Of a stretch of DNA of 64,000 nt, positions 18,140 through 27,800 are shown piece by piece (the stretch's first letter is position 1; every line of letters starts with the position of its first letter). The notes beneath the pieces are model-generated. The model was not told the DNA's origin. It saw nothing but the letters and a program-made list of their open reading frames with translations, and ran no database searches. Source of the stretch: Melioribacteraceae bacterium (GTDB lineage: Bacteria; Bacteroidota; Ignavibacteria; Ignavibacteriales; Melioribacteraceae); assembly GCA_030584085.1 (NCBI GenBank), contig CP129490.1:3195511-3259510 (forward strand), written 5' to 3'. Made by a program: the position numbers and the translations under genes.

Positions 18140-18973
18140 CTAATTAATTTCTAATTGCAAATCTTTTTTCAATGTATTACAATTAATTATTACTTCTCCC
18201 TTGCAATCATAGAATGATTTCGTTTTACCATCATATTTGATGTTATGCTTTTTAAGATCTTCCTCAAAAGAGGAGCGAGCTTTTCCATAAGTTCTTGCTA
18301 TCTTTGATAAATCTGCTTTACCTCCGTTTAATGTCGAGGTTAATTCCGCTCCTTCTTTCAATGCTTCTATCACATCCGTCTCAATTGTTGAGTTAAAGCT
18401 TTTGATTTCTTTTGTAGAAGTTTTAGATTGATTGTCAATATAGATTGCTTCATCAATACTAGCTCGAAAATCTATAGAGAGTCTGTCATGCTTAAAAGCC
18501 TCTGCTAAAAGAATGTATGGTCTAAAATATGAATCGATTTTCATTCTTACTTTTTCCACATGTATCTCAATGCAAATAATTATATCATCCTTCAATAAAT
18601 GATAAATATTCTGTGAATTAAAGAACTTTTTTTTCTTAGTGTAATCTTCTATCGAGATAGATTCTTGTTTTATACTCAAATATTCATCAAAATCATTTTC
18701 CATAATGCTGACTAGGTCGCGAATGGAAATAATGGCTAAATTATTTCTAAATGACTCGAATTCACTTCCGCGTTTATATCCAAATTCATCTGGCTCCTCC
18801 AAGTTAAATGGAACAGAAGGCATTTTTCCTTTATTAGTTTTTGTCCCCAATTCACTTAATTTCTCTTGGAGTTTCTCTCTATAAATATTTAAAAATCCAC
18901 TTTGTAAGATAATGTCTCTTTTCTGCTCTTTTGAAAGTTGAGAATTGATCATACTTGTTCCGATTTTGTTCAA
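18140..18973 (-). CDS. Hypothetical protein between two integrases
   Basis: The 277-residue protein is not recognised. It is charged, Lys- and Glu-rich and predicted mostly helical, with no signal peptide or membrane segment. A central stretch (residues about 130-180) is rich in Ile and may be a folded core. The C-terminal part contains ARTYGKARSSFEEDLKKHNIKYDG, which looks like a helix-turn-helix segment followed by a small beta hairpin. It lies between the two recombinase genes, transcribed in the same direction but with AT-rich gaps on both sides, so it probably has its own promoter. A regulatory or excision-related role is only a guess. Confidence 0.6.
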   Translation of the reverse strand: MNKIGTSMINSQLSKEQKRDIILQSGFLNIYREKLQEKLSELGTKTNKGKMPSVPFNLEEPDEFGYKRGSEFESFRNNLAIISIRDLVSIMENDFDEYLSIKQESISIEDYTKKKKFFNSQNIYHLLKDDIIICIEIHVEKVRMKIDSYFRPYILLAEAFKHDRLSIDFRASIDEAIYIDNQSKTSTKEIKSFNSTIETDVIEALKEGAELTSTLNGGKADLSKIARTYGKARSSFEEDLKKHNIKYDGKTKSFYDCKGEVIINCNTLKKDLQLEIN

Positions 18974-19090
18974 TTACAATATTAATGAAAAACTAAAGTG
19001 TTAGAAATACTTCGATTTTTCTTAACACTTTTATTCAGAAGATTCTAATAAAAGTTTAGAAAATTATTAAAATATATTATTCTTGACAAA

Positions 19091-19108
19091 TTTAACCAAT
19101 ATTTAACC
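19091..19108. repeat. Tandem TTTAACC sites one helical turn apart
   Basis: TTTAACC occurs at 19091 and at 19102, a spacing of 11 bases, in the gap downstream of the attachment-site integrase. Same-face spacing suggests a protein-binding site. Confidence 0.3.
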
Positions 19109-19170
19109 GATGTTATATCTCAATCCCAATGGAGATTTATACATTATATACAGTTCACCTTGCTGTTATA

Positions 19171-20184
19171 TCAATCGTTTGATAGCAATTCAATCGCATT
19201 CTTGAGTGATTCCCTATTTAGGTGTGAATAAATCTGAGTTGTAGAGACATCACTATGTCCAAGCAGTTCTTTTATCACATAAATGCTTGCTCCTTTTTGT
19301 ACTAGTTTACTTGCAAAGCTATGACGTAGGGTATGGAAGTGTACATCTTGATTTAATTCAGCAGCTATAATTGCCTTCTTAAATGATTTGCTCACATGAT
19401 CATTGTTGAATCTAATTCCATTGCAATTTGTGAACACATATGCTTCTATATCCACTGAGTCTTTATATAAATCTTTCAACAGATAATAAACAGTGGAATT
19501 CATTGGAATTGTTCTTGCGGCTTTACTTTTTGTAGTAAAATTGTGATTACCCACAACAATAATTTTTTCAACCATATTTATTGCCGACCAGGTTAGATTA
19601 ACTAACTCACCAAGTCTAAGACCCGTATTGTAAGCCATAATAAAGATATTTCTCATTGACACATTATTTGTATGAGCAAGTATTCTATTGAACTGATCAT
19701 CTGTTAGAAATACCGGATACTTTCTGTTTGTCTTAGGTGTTTTAACTCCCTTGAATGGATTCTTAACAAGTAATTCCCATTCAATAGCTTTGTTCATAGC
19801 AGCTTTTAGTGTACGATTATAGAGATGTGCTGAATATTTTGCTCTGGAATATGTTTCCCCAATAAATTTTTCTACATCATGCTTTGTTAGCTGAGTTAAT
19901 TGTTTGTCACCGAAGTAATTTATTAATTGCCGGAAAGAGAGGTCGATACTTCTGATGTATGACTCAGTGTACCGATGTTCTGCATATGCAGTATATTCTT
20001 TCTTAAAGGTACTGAACTTAATTGCTCTCGTTTCTTTAGGTTTGGTTAATTCTGCTTCAAGGTTGGAAGCAAATTTAATTGCTTCGGACTTTAGTTTAGA
20101 ACCACTAGAGATTCTGCGGATTTTGTTTTGGATTGGATCAAGGAATTCTACATGATAAACATTTCCTCGTTTGAAGATAAACAT
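19171..20184 (-). CDS. Tyrosine recombinase (second integrase, next to tRNA site)
   Basis: The 337-residue protein has a small N-terminal arm-type domain (residues 1-60, with FKRGNVYHVEFLDPIQNKIRR, typical of integrases that bind arm sites), a core-binding domain and a catalytic domain. The active site is complete: R190 in TGLRLGE, H284 and R287 in HTLRHSFAS, a His in LGHSDVSTT and Y319 in QIYSHLN. It lies about 110 bases from the tRNA-Thr 3' fragment, which is the usual place for the integrase of a tRNA-targeted element. It has a GGAGG ribosome site. It is most likely the enzyme that inserted the element into the tRNA gene. Confidence 0.92.
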   Translation of the reverse strand: MFIFKRGNVYHVEFLDPIQNKIRRISSGSKLKSEAIKFASNLEAELTKPKETRAIKFSTFKKEYTAYAEHRYTESYIRSIDLSFRQLINYFGDKQLTQLTKHDVEKFIGETYSRAKYSAHLYNRTLKAAMNKAIEWELLVKNPFKGVKTPKTNRKYPVFLTDDQFNRILAHTNNVSMRNIFIMAYNTGLRLGELVNLTWSAINMVEKIIVVGNHNFTTKSKAARTIPMNSTVYYLLKDLYKDSVDIEAYVFTNCNGIRFNNDHVSKSFKKAIIAAELNQDVHFHTLRHSFASKLVQKGASIYVIKELLGHSDVSTTQIYSHLNRESLKNAIELLSND

Positions 20185-20292
20185 AATGACCTCCTTTGCT
20201 ACAAGAGGTCTTACGATAGCTTACTGAACAGTCCACTGAACAGTGCTCAAAATTGCTGAAAAAACAATCATTAAATGCAATATACCGGCTTC

Positions 20293-20334
20293 TTTGTAAT
20301 CAGCAGGTTGCGGGTTCGAGTCCCATTGCCAGCT
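20293..20334 (+). other. Attachment site: 3' fragment of tRNA-Thr(TGT)
   Basis: The sequence starts at the intact anticodon loop TTTGTAA (anticodon TGT), continues with the 3' anticodon stem TCAGC, a short variable loop, the T-arm with GGGTTCGAGTCCC, and the acceptor strand TGCCAGC plus discriminator T. The D-arm and the 5' acceptor strand are missing: upstream bases no longer pair, and the expected GCTGGCA is absent. This is the 3' duplication left by an integrative element. The intact tRNA should lie at the left end, outside the window, its 3' end facing the element. The crossover lies in or near the anticodon loop. Confidence 0.85.
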
Positions 20335-20340
20335 CACAAA

Positions 20341-20375
20341 AACCCCGATTATAGTTTATAATCGGGGTTTTTTAT
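20341..20375 (+). terminator. Intrinsic terminator after tRNA fragment
   Basis: AACCCCGATTATA pairs perfectly with TATAATCGGGGTT across a 3-base loop and is followed by TTTTT. It is the original terminator of the tRNA gene, now separated from the complete tRNA. It marks the first clearly chromosomal sequence. Confidence 0.9.
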
Positions 20376-20546
20376 TTATTCTATTTCGTTTAATACCTCA
20401 TTTTACTTTCAAACCAAATCGTAAACCCGATTATTATAATATCATTTTTACTCGTTTAATAATCTTCTGTTTTGATTGCTGCACATTTGTATTTATTATG
20501 ATGATCAGCTTGATTATTTTTAAGTAACAAATATTGGGGGTAGAAG

Positions 20547-22130
20547 ATGAAACCTTTGGACATATCTTCTTTATCCTCCGTTCGGAATACTTTCTATATT
20601 ATACTTTTCCTTTCCATTGTTTTATTAGCCCAAAAATATCCAACACTAATAACTTCCATTGAGCAGATCAATTATATTAAACCGATTGAAATCGAAAACT
20701 CAGCATCAGCTTTGATTACTATCAATTATGATTCACCGCCTGATCAACAAAGACAAGTTTTAAATATCGTGGCAAAATCAGTCAATCCTGGATTTGAAGA
20801 TGTTTGGTGGGGACAGAATATTATACTTAATCCATTCTATACTCCTGTTACTTTGAATTGTGTGCTGGATCTCCATTCTGTTGGAGGACTGAGCGGAATG
20901 AATCTTCAAGAATTATCGATTGCTTACATTTTGACAGAGAAACTTTTACTTGAAAAGCCTAACCTGCCTCTTGAGGAATTTTCAGAATATCTTATCGGGG
21001 ATTATAATTATGCTGTTGGAAACGGAGTTGAAACATCAACAAAAATAGACTCAATAGAAGTAACCCCATTAATTCCGATGTGGACTCCCGAACGAGATAC
21101 TACATGGATTTACAGAGGATGTGAAGTTCCTAATATTGATCTGGACAATTCGACATATCCATTCAATATGGACAATCAGGGAAATATTTTATATCAGGGG
21201 GATCTTAACGCATGCGCTCAGGCATCTTTAGCAAACAGTTTTGCTTGGCTTGATTCAAAACATTCTGAATTCAATACAGGATTATCAACCCGGCAGATGA
21301 TTCAACAGCTTGATGAGGCGGTAAATAGAGATTTTGCTTCCGGAGCTCCGGATATGCAGGGCGTAATTGAAGGTGCATTGGATTTCATAGATAGTAATCG
21401 AATTCCCATCTCGGTGAAATTTCAATCCCTCGGATTGAATCGCGATATTGATTCTCCAAATTTTGATTACGGACATTCTGCTGAAAATGAGGGAATTAAT
21501 CCTCAAAATCCGAATGCTAATCAAGTATCATGGGATTGGATAAAAAGCGAAATGGATGCCGGAGAAGATGTAACAATGGTTTACTCAAATTGGGATGGAA
21601 CAGGTTGGAGATCAAGCCATGCAGTTACTCTAACGGGGATCTCAAAAGATGCAAACAATATGAAATTAACTTTCAAAGATGATACGGATCAACTGAATCC
21701 TGGAGGGGCTTCCGAAACACAGATTGACGTTCGATTAGTTAATGGTTGGCTGGTTACAAATCAATTAAGCGGAGGACCTGGGAATCAAATTATCACAGCA
21801 GTAGTTTCTAAGAGCTTTGATCCTACTATTTCATTTCCAACAGGAGGTTTGCTGGAAAATCAACAGTTTAAGTTTGTCCTGGGTCAAAATTATCCTAATC
21901 CTTTTAATCCGGTTACTCATATACCATTTTCAATATCAAAGACTGATTTCGTAATATTAAAGGTGTATAATATTCTGGGACAAGAAGTTGCTGAACTTGT
22001 TAATAAAAAATTTGAATCAGGAGCGCATGAAGTGGAATTTTATTCTAATAAAATAGGAACCGGCGTATATTTTTACAAAATTTCGGTCGGGGAGTTAACA
22101 AAGACTAAAAAAATGATACTAAGAAAATAA
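20547..22130 (+). CDS. Secreted C39-like cysteine peptidase with T9SS sorting domain
   Basis: The 527-residue protein begins with a membrane or signal segment (YIILFLSIVLLAQ). The middle carries a papain-fold peptidase pattern: C223 in GDLNACAQASLANSF, where Gln-x-x-Leu and the Cys mark the C39-type nucleophile, and H358 in SSHAVTLTGI followed by the acidic KDDTDQ. The last 80 residues form a type IX sorting domain (NYPNPFNPVTHIPFSISK, ending TKTKKMILRK). It should be exported and attached to the cell surface, where it may cleave peptides or act as a toxin-like protein. It is the first gene outside the mobile element and has its own terminator. Confidence 0.75.
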   Translation: MKPLDISSLSSVRNTFYIILFLSIVLLAQKYPTLITSIEQINYIKPIEIENSASALITINYDSPPDQQRQVLNIVAKSVNPGFEDVWWGQNIILNPFYTPVTLNCVLDLHSVGGLSGMNLQELSIAYILTEKLLLEKPNLPLEEFSEYLIGDYNYAVGNGVETSTKIDSIEVTPLIPMWTPERDTTWIYRGCEVPNIDLDNSTYPFNMDNQGNILYQGDLNACAQASLANSFAWLDSKHSEFNTGLSTRQMIQQLDEAVNRDFASGAPDMQGVIEGALDFIDSNRIPISVKFQSLGLNRDIDSPNFDYGHSAENEGINPQNPNANQVSWDWIKSEMDAGEDVTMVYSNWDGTGWRSSHAVTLTGISKDANNMKLTFKDDTDQLNPGGASETQIDVRLVNGWLVTNQLSGGPGNQIITAVVSKSFDPTISFPTGGLLENQQFKFVLGQNYPNPFNPVTHIPFSISKTDFVILKVYNILGQEVAELVNKKFESGAHEVEFYSNKIGTGVYFYKISVGELTKTKKMILRK

Positions 22131-22134
22131 TAGA

Positions 22135-22162
22135 AATCGGGACTTAGATGTCCACCCCGATT
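22135..22162 (+). terminator. Hairpin after peptidase gene
   Basis: AATCGGG and CCCGATT form a 7-bp stem around a 14-base loop a few bases after the stop. The following TATAAATC is only modestly U-rich. Confidence 0.5.
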
Positions 22163-22178
22163 ATAAATCAAAAGAATA

Positions 22179-22439
22179 CTATTTTACTAATAACATCTTC
22201 TTAGTGGATGTATATTCGCTTGCAGTTGTCTGATAGAAATAAACACCACTGCTAAGATTTGAGCCGTCAAAATCTATTCTTTAATTACCGGCTGACCTAA
22301 ATTCATTTGGCAGAGTTACAATTTTTTCACCAAGTGAATTAAAGGATGAAATATTAACATTGCTGTATTTAGGAATGCTAAACTTAATAGTACTACTTGG
22401 ATTAATTGGATTTGGATAATTCTGTACTATACCCGATAG
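22179..22439 (-). pseudogene. Decayed T9SS sorting-domain remnant
   Basis: Read on the minus strand, this stretch encodes IVQNYPNPINPSSTIKFSIP, then LGEKIVTLPNEFRSAGN, an in-frame TAA stop at 22281-22283, and then IDFDGSNLSSGVYFYQTTA and TSTKKMLLVK with a final stop. This is the complete C-terminal sorting domain seen in the two secreted proteins of this window, but without any upstream protein (a TGA closes the frame at 22440) and with an internal stop. It is the leftover 3' end of a lost secreted-protein gene in the opposite orientation to its neighbours. Confidence 0.85.
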
Positions 22440-22575
22440 TCATATAGTCTGATAAATATTCCATTATTACTTTTTCTATTTTGCCGATACTAGAGCTAAA
22501 ATAATTTTTATAATTTCTATAATGGATTTTAGTTAAGTTAGTTTATTGCCTTTAAATTTGTGCAGTGAGGTTAAT

Positions 22576-23340
22576 ATGAAACTACGACTTAAAATTCTTT
22601 CCGGTTTCTTAATACTAGTTATTATGCTAGCCGCAGCCGCAGTATGGTCAATCTATGAAATCAAATCGATCGGTTCTTCAGTTAATGAAATAATGGAAGA
22701 CAACTACAAAAGTATCGACGCATCCAAGAAAATGATTGAAGCATTAGAGCGCGAGGATAGCGGTGTTCTTTTACTAATTCTTGGTAAATGGGATGAAGGT
22801 AGAAAAATTATTGCCGATGCTGATATTCAATTTCAAAATGCTTTTAAAATCGCAGCTAATAATCTCACCATTGCAGATGAAGGGAACTACATTGAGAAAA
22901 TTAAAAATAATTATGCGAATTATAAAAATATCTGGGAAAGACCAATAGTCGGGACTTCAAAAGAAGGTGATATTAATTGGTATTTTGAAAGTGTACACAA
23001 AGAATTCTTAACTGTAAAATCTTCCGTAAATGATTTAATGAGTATTAATGATAAAGCGATGTTTTCGACAGCATCCAATTTGCGTGAGCAAGCTAACCGT
23101 GCACTTATGCCTGCTATTATTGCTATCCTTTCAGCATTAGTTTTTTCTCTTATGTTCAATTACTTTGTCAATTATTATTTCGTGAATCCAATAATGAAAA
23201 TTAATAACGGCGTTAAAGATTTTATTGAAAAGAAAAAACCATATTCAATAAATATTGAATCAAAAGATGAACTTACATCACTAAATACTTCTATAAGCAC
23301 TTTATGTTCATTATCGGAGGCAAATAGAAATATAAAATGA
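22576..23340 (+). CDS. Membrane sensor-like protein with HAMP, no output domain
   Basis: Starting at the ATG with a GTGAGG ribosome site, the protein has 254 residues: transmembrane helix 1 (about 5-27), a periplasmic four-helix-bundle-like segment of about 150 residues, transmembrane helix 2 (about 177-203), and a HAMP-like region (NPIMKINNGVKDFIEKKKPYSINIESKDELTSLNTSI). This is the input half of a chemoreceptor or sensor kinase, but the protein ends right after HAMP without a kinase, methyl-accepting or cyclase domain. Its stop overlaps the trkH start by four bases (ATGA), so it is translationally coupled to the potassium channel gene, which suggests a link to ion or osmotic sensing. Confidence 0.75.
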   Translation: MKLRLKILSGFLILVIMLAAAAVWSIYEIKSIGSSVNEIMEDNYKSIDASKKMIEALEREDSGVLLLILGKWDEGRKIIADADIQFQNAFKIAANNLTIADEGNYIEKIKNNYANYKNIWERPIVGTSKEGDINWYFESVHKEFLTVKSSVNDLMSINDKAMFSTASNLREQANRALMPAIIAILSALVFSLMFNYFVNYYFVNPIMKINNGVKDFIEKKKPYSINIESKDELTSLNTSISTLCSLSEANRNIK

Positions 23341-24788
23341 GACTCTATTTTGTATTGAGATATGTAGGATTAGTGCTGCTAATAGATGCTCTTTTTTTAT
23401 TAATATCGGCATTTGTCGGGTTGGCTTACGGCGATAATTCTTTTGGTGTTTTATTTTATAGCGCTGTTGTCACAGCATTATTCGGTCTCTTTCCCTTAAT
23501 TTTTGTTCCTCCGGCAGATAATATAACCCAAACCGAAGGTTTATTTATTGTTGTTGCAAGTTGGATTCTCACTTGCATTGTAGGTATGCTTCCGTATGTT
23601 ATGTGGGGAGGTGAATTTACTCTCTCAAATGCCTGGTTTGAAAGTGTCTCCGGTTTTACAACTACCGGCTCTTCGATATTAACCGACATTGAAAAGCTTC
23701 CATACGGATTATTATTCTGGCGAAGTGTTACTCACTGGTTAGGCGGAATGGGAATAATTATGTTTGTACTTTCGGTACTTCCCTCTTTGGGTTCCGCCAG
23801 TATGATTCTCTATCGAACTGAAATGTCACCTGTGGCGCAAGATAATTTTAAGCAAACTGCAAAAAAAACTTTAAGAATTGTTTTAATGGTTTATGTCGGT
23901 CTAACTTTTCTTCAAACAATTTTCTTGATGATTTTCGGAATGAATTTATTTGATGCAATTACTCATTCATTCGGGACGATTGCGACCGGTGGTTTTTCTC
24001 CTAAAAATTTAAGCGTTGCGTACTATGATAGTCTCGGAATCGAGATCGTCATAATCGTATTTATGATTTTATCCGGTTTACATTTTGGTTTACTTTTCAC
24101 AACATTTTTTGAAGGTTCGCTAAATATTTTTAAGTCAACAATAGTTCGTTATTACTTATTTATAATGATTGCCGGAATCGCCATTGTTACCTTTAATACT
24201 TACGGAAGTAATTATTCTAACTTCACAGATGCGCTAAGGTATTCAGCTTTCCAAGTCATTTCACTCGGAACTTCTACCGGGTTTGCAACAACAAATTCCA
24301 GCGTTTGGCCGGCTCTTTCTCAAATCCTTCTGATGTTCTTTGCCCTGCAATGTGCCACTGCCGGATCTACTTCGGGTGGTATTAAAGCCGATAGGTTTGT
24401 TATGCTTTTTAAAGCGATCGGTAAACAATTAAAACTTCTTAGACATCCTCGAGCAATAATAAGCCTTAAAATCGGTAACAAAAATATAAAGGATGAAGAT
24501 TCGTTCTTGGGCATCCTTTATATTGTAGTCTATTTATTGATTGTGTTTGTAGGTGGATTATTATTAGTAGCATTTAATGTCGATCCGCTTGAAGCTTTTA
24601 CCGGAACTATTGCCGCTGCGGGTAATGTCGGTCCCGGTCTCGGCGAAGTTGGTTCAACCGGAAATTTCAGCATGATCCCAAATGTCGGTAAATGGATTTT
24701 ATCTGCTGTTATGCTTCTTGGTCGGTTGGAAATTTATGGTGTGATCCTATTCTTTTTACCTCAGACATGGAAGCTAAAAAGTGAGTAA
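23337..24788 (+). CDS. trkH: Potassium uptake protein TrkH/KtrB-like
   Basis: The 483-residue integral membrane protein contains the repeated membrane-pore-membrane plan of the SKT family. Selectivity-filter-like loops are visible as VSGFTTTGSSI, SFGTIATGGFS, LGTSTGFATTN and AAGNVGPG, each with a central Gly. The helix GGMGIIMFVLSVLP is typical of TrkH. It forms the K+-conducting subunit and needs a cytoplasmic TrkA-type NAD-binding partner; one is encoded at 61831. It overlaps the HAMP gene by four bases, an unusual coupling. Confidence 0.92.
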   Translation: MRLYFVLRYVGLVLLIDALFLLISAFVGLAYGDNSFGVLFYSAVVTALFGLFPLIFVPPADNITQTEGLFIVVASWILTCIVGMLPYVMWGGEFTLSNAWFESVSGFTTTGSSILTDIEKLPYGLLFWRSVTHWLGGMGIIMFVLSVLPSLGSASMILYRTEMSPVAQDNFKQTAKKTLRIVLMVYVGLTFLQTIFLMIFGMNLFDAITHSFGTIATGGFSPKNLSVAYYDSLGIEIVIIVFMILSGLHFGLLFTTFFEGSLNIFKSTIVRYYLFIMIAGIAIVTFNTYGSNYSNFTDALRYSAFQVISLGTSTGFATTNSSVWPALSQILLMFFALQCATAGSTSGGIKADRFVMLFKAIGKQLKLLRHPRAIISLKIGNKNIKDEDSFLGILYIVVYLLIVFVGGLLLVAFNVDPLEAFTGTIAAAGNVGPGLGEVGSTGNFSMIPNVGKWILSAVMLLGRLEIYGVILFFLPQTWKLKSE

Positions 24789-24896
24789 AATTTGTTTGAA
24801 TAGTAGATAGCAAAAAATCATTTCTAAAAAACAATTCATCCAGCAAACCAAACTTTAATAGTTAAGTTATAATCATTTTTTATTATTTTACTTTCC

Positions 24897-27800
24897 ATGA
24901 AAAATGCTTTTGAAAATTATCTCAATTCAATTTCAAAAAAGTTCAAGCATCCCGAAACAAGCGAAATGGGTTATCGCACAGATTTTGAAATTCTACTAAA
25001 AGATATTTTTGAAAAAGTTGTAACCCGCCCGCGAATTGATCACGATGCAAAAGCAAAAGATGGCAACAAACCGGATTTCGCAATTCTTAAACATGATATT
25101 TCAATTCTATACATCGAAACAAAAGATATAGGCGTTGATCTCAATAAAATTGAAAAGTCCGAACAGATGGCGCGGTATTTCGGTTATACGAATTTAGTGC
25201 TTACCGATTATGTTGAGTTTCGTTTTTACAGAAACGGTCAGCGTTATGACGAACCTATCAAAATTGCCGAATATGATTTAAAGAATAGAACAATCAATCC
25301 TTTCCCCGATTCATTTGAACACGCTGCAAAAACATTAATCGATTTTACACAATCACAAAAAGAACCGATTAAGAACGGACTTCATCTTGCAAAAATTATG
25401 GGCGGTAAAGCTCAGCGTATCCGCGATAATCTTCTTCAATTTCTTTCTGTTGATTCGGAAAAGAATAATGAAATAAAAAAGATTTATAAAACTCTTCAGA
25501 AACTTCTTGTTCACGATCTTAAAGCTGAAACGTTCGCAGATATGTATGCGCAGACTTTAGTTTACGGACTTTTTGTTGCAAGGTATCACGATAAATCACC
25601 CGAAAATTTTTCACGAAGAGAAGCTCGTGAACTTGTCCCGACTTCAAACCCGTTTCTTCGTCATTTCTTCGATCATATTGTCGGTCCCGATTTTGACAAA
25701 CGTCTCGAATACATTGTCGATGAACTTTGCGAAGTTTTTTCTCACGCAAATGTACCCGAGTTAATGAAGCAGTATTTCCGCGATGATTTGTGGGGAAAGA
25801 CAAATGAAGGTCCCGATCCGGTTATTCATTTTTATGAAGATTTTTTGAGAGAGTACGATGCCGGTCTTCGTAAAAAACTCGGCGCTTATTACACACCGCA
25901 GCCGGTTGTTAGATTTATTGTCCGTGCAGTTGATCATCTTCTGCAGAAAGAATTCGGACTACCGAACGGTTTGGCGGATACGACAAAAACTCAAAACGAT
26001 ATTCACAAAGTTCAAATACTTGATCCCGCGGTAGGAACCGGAACATTTTTAAGCGCGGTTATAAGAAGTATTTATTTGCGTTTGAAAGATAACGGACAAC
26101 TCGGAAGATGGACAACTTATGTTCATCACGATCTGCTTCCACGTATTCATGGTTTTGAAATTATGATGGCGCCTTACACTATTGCTCATCTTAAACTAAG
26201 TATGGCTTTTAAGGCAACGGGATTCAAACATTTCAACCGGCGATTGGGAATTTATCTAACTAACTCTCTCGAAGAAGCCGATGAAATCGGCGATCTTTTT
26301 ACCGGGTTCGGTTTTGCAGAAAGCATAGCCGAAGAATCCAAAGAAGCGGCGCAGATTAAAAACGATACGCCGATTATGGTTGTTATAGGAAACCCGCCTT
26401 ACAGCGTTAGTTCTTCCAATAAAGGTGATTGGATAACCAACCTGATTAAAGATTACAAAAAAGATTTGAACGAAAGAAACATTCAGCCGTTAAGCGATGA
26501 TTATATTAAGTTTATCCGTTACGCAGAACATTACATTGAAAAAAACGGAAGCGGAATTGTCGCTATGATAACGAATAATTCTTTTTTGGATGGAATTATT
26601 CATAGACAAATGCGTAAACATCTGCTTGAAACATTTGACGAAATTTACATTTTAGATTTACACGGCAACGCGAAGAAAAAAGAAACCGCACCCGACGGAA
26701 GCAAAGATGAAAATGTTTTTGATATTCAGCAAGGTGTCGCAATTTCAATAATGATCAAGAAAGTAAATAACGTAGGGGTCGATCATCATCGACCCCGAAG
26801 GAATGATAACAATAACACGGTGGACGAAAATATTCTGGGGAACGAAAATATTCGTCCCCTACGGGCAATTGTTAAATTTGCCGAACTTTACGGCAAACGC
26901 GAAATAAAATTTGAAAAACTGAATGAAAATAAAATTGATACAATAAAATGGAAAAAATTAAAAACCGCCGAACCGAATTACTTTTTTGTTGAGAAGGATT
27001 TTGAATCAATAGAAATGTATGAAAAAGGTTTTAAGATTGATGAGATTTTCTCATCAAGTACATCTGGAGTTAAAACACATAATGATGGTGAATTAGTCAG
27101 TCATCGAGAATTTGCTGAGAATAATTATAAATATTTATATCGACCATTTGATGTGAGAAACATTGAATACGATTTGAAGAAAGTTGTTCGACATCGATTT
27201 AACGTAATGAAGAATATGCTACAAAATAATATCTCTCTACTGACATGCAGACAACAAAGTAGTTTTGATTTCCAGCACGTTCTAATCACCAAAGTACTAA
27301 GTGATATTTGTTCCGTTTCTTTACAAACAAAAGAGTCAACCTACGCATTCCCTCTCTACCTCTACACAGAAGACGGCGAAAAAGTACCGAACCTAAATCA
27401 AGAAATAGTTAACGAGTTAGAAAAGACAACCGGTAAAACAGAGCCGAAAGAAATATTAGACTACATTTATGCGGTACTGCACTCACCAAGTTACCGCGAA
27501 AAGTACAAAGAATTTTTAAAGATAGATTTCCCGCGTGTGCCGTATCCAAAAGATAAAACCACATTTAATAAGCTGGTAAAACTCGGGACGAAATTACGTG
27601 AAATACATTTATTAGAATCACCCGTTGTAAATAAATTTATAACCACATTCCCCAACGACGGTTCATACGAAGTCGGTAAAATAAAATATGTTGTGGATGC
27701 AAATCTTGCATCCCCAAAAAACAAAAATGTAGGGGTCGATGATGATCGACCCCAGACAAATAATTCCCACAACATAATGGACACAAAATTTGCGTCCACC

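Noticed and set aside
20281-20340. Intact tRNA-Thr gene
   Set aside because: Only the part from the anticodon loop to the 3' end is present. The 5' acceptor strand and D-arm are absent, so it is an attachment-site fragment.
22546-23340. Histidine kinase
   Set aside because: The protein stops after the HAMP region. No phospho-acceptor His box or ATP-binding domain is present in this or the next frame.
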